A program made the translations under genes and the position numbers. Source: JAKVKY01 sp964293585 (lineage in GTDB: Bacteria; Bacillota; Negativicutes; Acidaminococcales; Acidaminococcaceae). Taken from it: a stretch of 13,290 bases of DNA. The stretch is from assembly GCA_964293585.1 (NCBI GenBank), contig CAXYYS010000055.1, forward strand, positions 1 through 13,290. The letters run 5' to 3'. Under the pieces are notes generated by a model, which searched no databases, was not told where the DNA came from, and worked only from the letters and a program-made list of their open reading frames with translations. Below, one piece after another: positions 12,098-13,290 of the stretch (positions are counted from its first letter, which is position 1; the number at the start of each line of letters is the position of its first letter).

Positions 12098-13290
12098 ATG
12101 GAACTCATTCTCTTTTTTGCCGGCGTTCTGGCGCTGCTGCTGCTGTATCTTTTACGGGAAAACCGGCGCCACGAACATAATCTGGCGCAGCTGTCTTTAC
12201 GCATCCATGTGAACGGCACCCGGGGCAAGTCCGGCGTCACCAGGCTGATAGCCGGGGGACTAAGGGCCGGCGGCCGCAAGGTGGTAGCCAAGACCACCGG
12301 CACGGCGGCGCAGCTCATCCTGCCGGACGGCAGCGAAGAACCGCTGCAGCGCCGGGGACCGGCTAATATCCGGGAAAACATCGGTCTCATTAACAAGGCG
12401 TTGGCTTTAGGCGCGGATACCATCGTTTTTGAATGTATGGCGCTCCAGCCGGAGTTGCAAAACTTTTGCGAGCGGCGGCTCATAAAATCTCATATCGGTG
12501 TCATCACCAATGTGCGGGCGGACCATGAGGATGTGATGGGCAAAGGGCTGGCCAATATTGCGGCGGCCCTGGCCAACACTATTCCCCAAAACGGGACGTT
12601 GGTAACCACACCTGCGGCGGCAGAACTTTTGGCGGCGCACCTGCAGGGTACCAGCATGGTGGTGGCGGACGAGAGGGAACTGCCGGCGGCAGCGCTAGAG
12701 GGCTTTCCTTATCCGGTGGTGCCGGAAAATGTGGCGCTGGCTTTGAAAGTTTGCAATCTGGCCGGAGTGGACACGGCTACGGCGTTAGCCGGGATGAGGC
12801 AGGCGTCGCCGGACGCAGGCAACCTGCATCTTTGTACGGTAACGTTAGCCGGACAGAAGGTGCGGCTTATCGACGCCCTGGCCGCCAACGATCCGGATTC
12901 TACGGCCTGGCTGTGGGAACACTACGTGGGCCGTGGTAAACAGGCCGTTGTTTTGTTAAACTGCCGGCCAGACCGCAAATTGCGTACGGTGCAGCTGTGT
13001 GAACTATTGGGAAAAGTTACGGCGGGCGTCGAAAAGATTACTGGTACAGAAAAAAGTATTGACACCGAAAAGATTAAGCCGTTAGCTTCGACATTTATCC
13101 TGACCGGCGATGTAACTTTTGCCAAACATCTTTTACATAAACAAAATTATCCGGAGCAGCAAATTTTTACGCTGGCAAATTCCGCCACGTCCTCTGATTT
13201 GGCAAAAATTATGGCGACGCTGGCCACAAAAAATTCGGCCGCAGAATTTTCTGCGCCAACCGAAATTTCTAAAGCAGAATTTTCTGCGGC
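12098..13290 (+). CDS. pgsB: Poly-gamma-glutamate synthase ligase PgsB/CapB (cut by window edge)
   Basis: The frame is open from ATG 12098 to the right edge (397 full codons) after AAGGAG (12084-12089). Residues 3-19 form a membrane helix followed by Arg/His-rich residues. The Mur-ligase-like ATP site is VNGTRGKSGVTRL (Gly40, Lys44, Ser45). Further matches to Bacillus PgsB are VAKTTGT (63-69), FECMALQPELQ (111-121), ITNVRADHEDVMG (136-148), LAANDPDST (261-269) and NCRPDR (288-293). The enzyme activates the glutamate carboxylate with ATP and joins glutamates by gamma-amide bonds with PgsC and PgsA. Bacillus PgsB has about 393 residues and ends with a V-x-G-hGN-hxG segment that has not yet appeared here, because a 20-residue insertion rich in AEFSA precedes it. 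pgsC and pgsA/capA should lie downstream. Not frameshifted in the visible part. Confidence 0.93.
   Translation, partial: MELILFFAGVLALLLLYLLRENRRHEHNLAQLSLRIHVNGTRGKSGVTRLIAGGLRAGGRKVVAKTTGTAAQLILPDGSEEPLQRRGPANIRENIGLINKALALGADTIVFECMALQPELQNFCERRLIKSHIGVITNVRADHEDVMGKGLANIAAALANTIPQNGTLVTTPAAAELLAAHLQGTSMVVADERELPAAALEGFPYPVVPENVALALKVCNLAGVDTATALAGMRQASPDAGNLHLCTVTLAGQKVRLIDALAANDPDSTAWLWEHYVGRGKQAVVLLNCRPDRKLRTVQLCELLGKVTAGVEKITGTEKSIDTEKIKPLASTFILTGDVTFAKHLLHKQNYPEQQIFTLANSATSSDLAKIMATLATKNSAAEFSAPTEISKAEFSA
13238..13290. repeat. Palindromic repeat element inside pgsB
   Basis: GCAGAATTTTCTGCG occurs twice (13241-13255 and 13274-13288), 33 bases apart, so both are read in the same frame and both give AEFSA. 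Each copy is itself a palindrome (GCAGAA-TT-TTCTGC). The outer arms GCCGCAGAA (13238-13246) and TTCTGCGGC (13282-13290) also pair, and TTCGG (13234-13238) can pair with CCGAA (13260-13264). The block may continue past the window. Confidence 0.65.

Noticed and set aside
12061..12640. Minus-strand open frames opposite pgsB
   Set aside because: The plus strand encodes an uninterrupted PgsB with its ATP site and conserved motifs; the minus frames are shadows.
1..13290. CRISPR arrays, tRNA or rRNA genes, insertion sequences, attachment sites
   Set aside because: No regularly spaced repeats, no cloverleaf or rRNA sequence, no transposase or integrase frame and no terminal inverted repeats of IS type were seen.

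Overview
The window looks like the chromosome of a Negativicutes-type (diderm Bacillota) bacterium. Most starts carry strong GGAGG-type Shine-Dalgarno sites, the surface proteins are lipoproteins and signal-peptide proteins, and the toxin-antitoxin and PAS-kinase styles are clostridial. I cannot fix the genus from sequence alone. The main content is the left part of a poly-gamma-glutamate (PGA) gene cluster, cut by the right edge of the window inside pgsB.

Left flank (1-1650): the 3' end of a UxaA-family sugar-acid dehydratase gene and its terminator; an AT-rich Phd/YefM antitoxin and RelE/ParE toxin pair whose toxin looks C-terminally truncated; then, on the minus strand, a small exported protein of unknown function resembling DUF4136. 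The gene-free stretch 224-518 holds a terminator, a palindromic repeat relative and the toxin-antitoxin promoter.

Middle (1787-5722, minus): a 1311-residue soluble hybrid histidine kinase with several PAS-like modules, an internal duplication of its sensor region, a Cys cluster, HisKA, HATPase and receiver domains. It is divergent from the PGA cluster across a 280-base promoter region.

Right part (6003-13290, plus): a lipoprotein gamma-glutamyltransferase, a DUF6305-like lipoprotein, a DctM-like permease, a 50-residue membrane protein, two exported AstE/AspA-type zinc hydrolases (one signal-anchored, one lipoprotein), and pgsB, the PGA synthase ligase. pgsC and pgsA/capA would be expected just past the window. 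Internal terminator-like hairpins at 8412-8450 and 11177-11220 divide the run into ggt-lipoprotein, permease-small protein-hydrolase, and lipoprotein hydrolase-pgsB segments.

Taken together, I infer a surface PGA system: PgsB (with PgsC/PgsA) makes the polymer, the GGT and the two zinc hydrolases trim, release or attach it outside the cytoplasmic membrane, and the permease with the small protein and perhaps the DUF6305-like lipoprotein moves a product or precursor across the membrane. The PgsB assignment is secure; the joint function of the others is inference from context. A short palindromic repeat appears in frame, twice, in the C-terminal coding part of pgsB.
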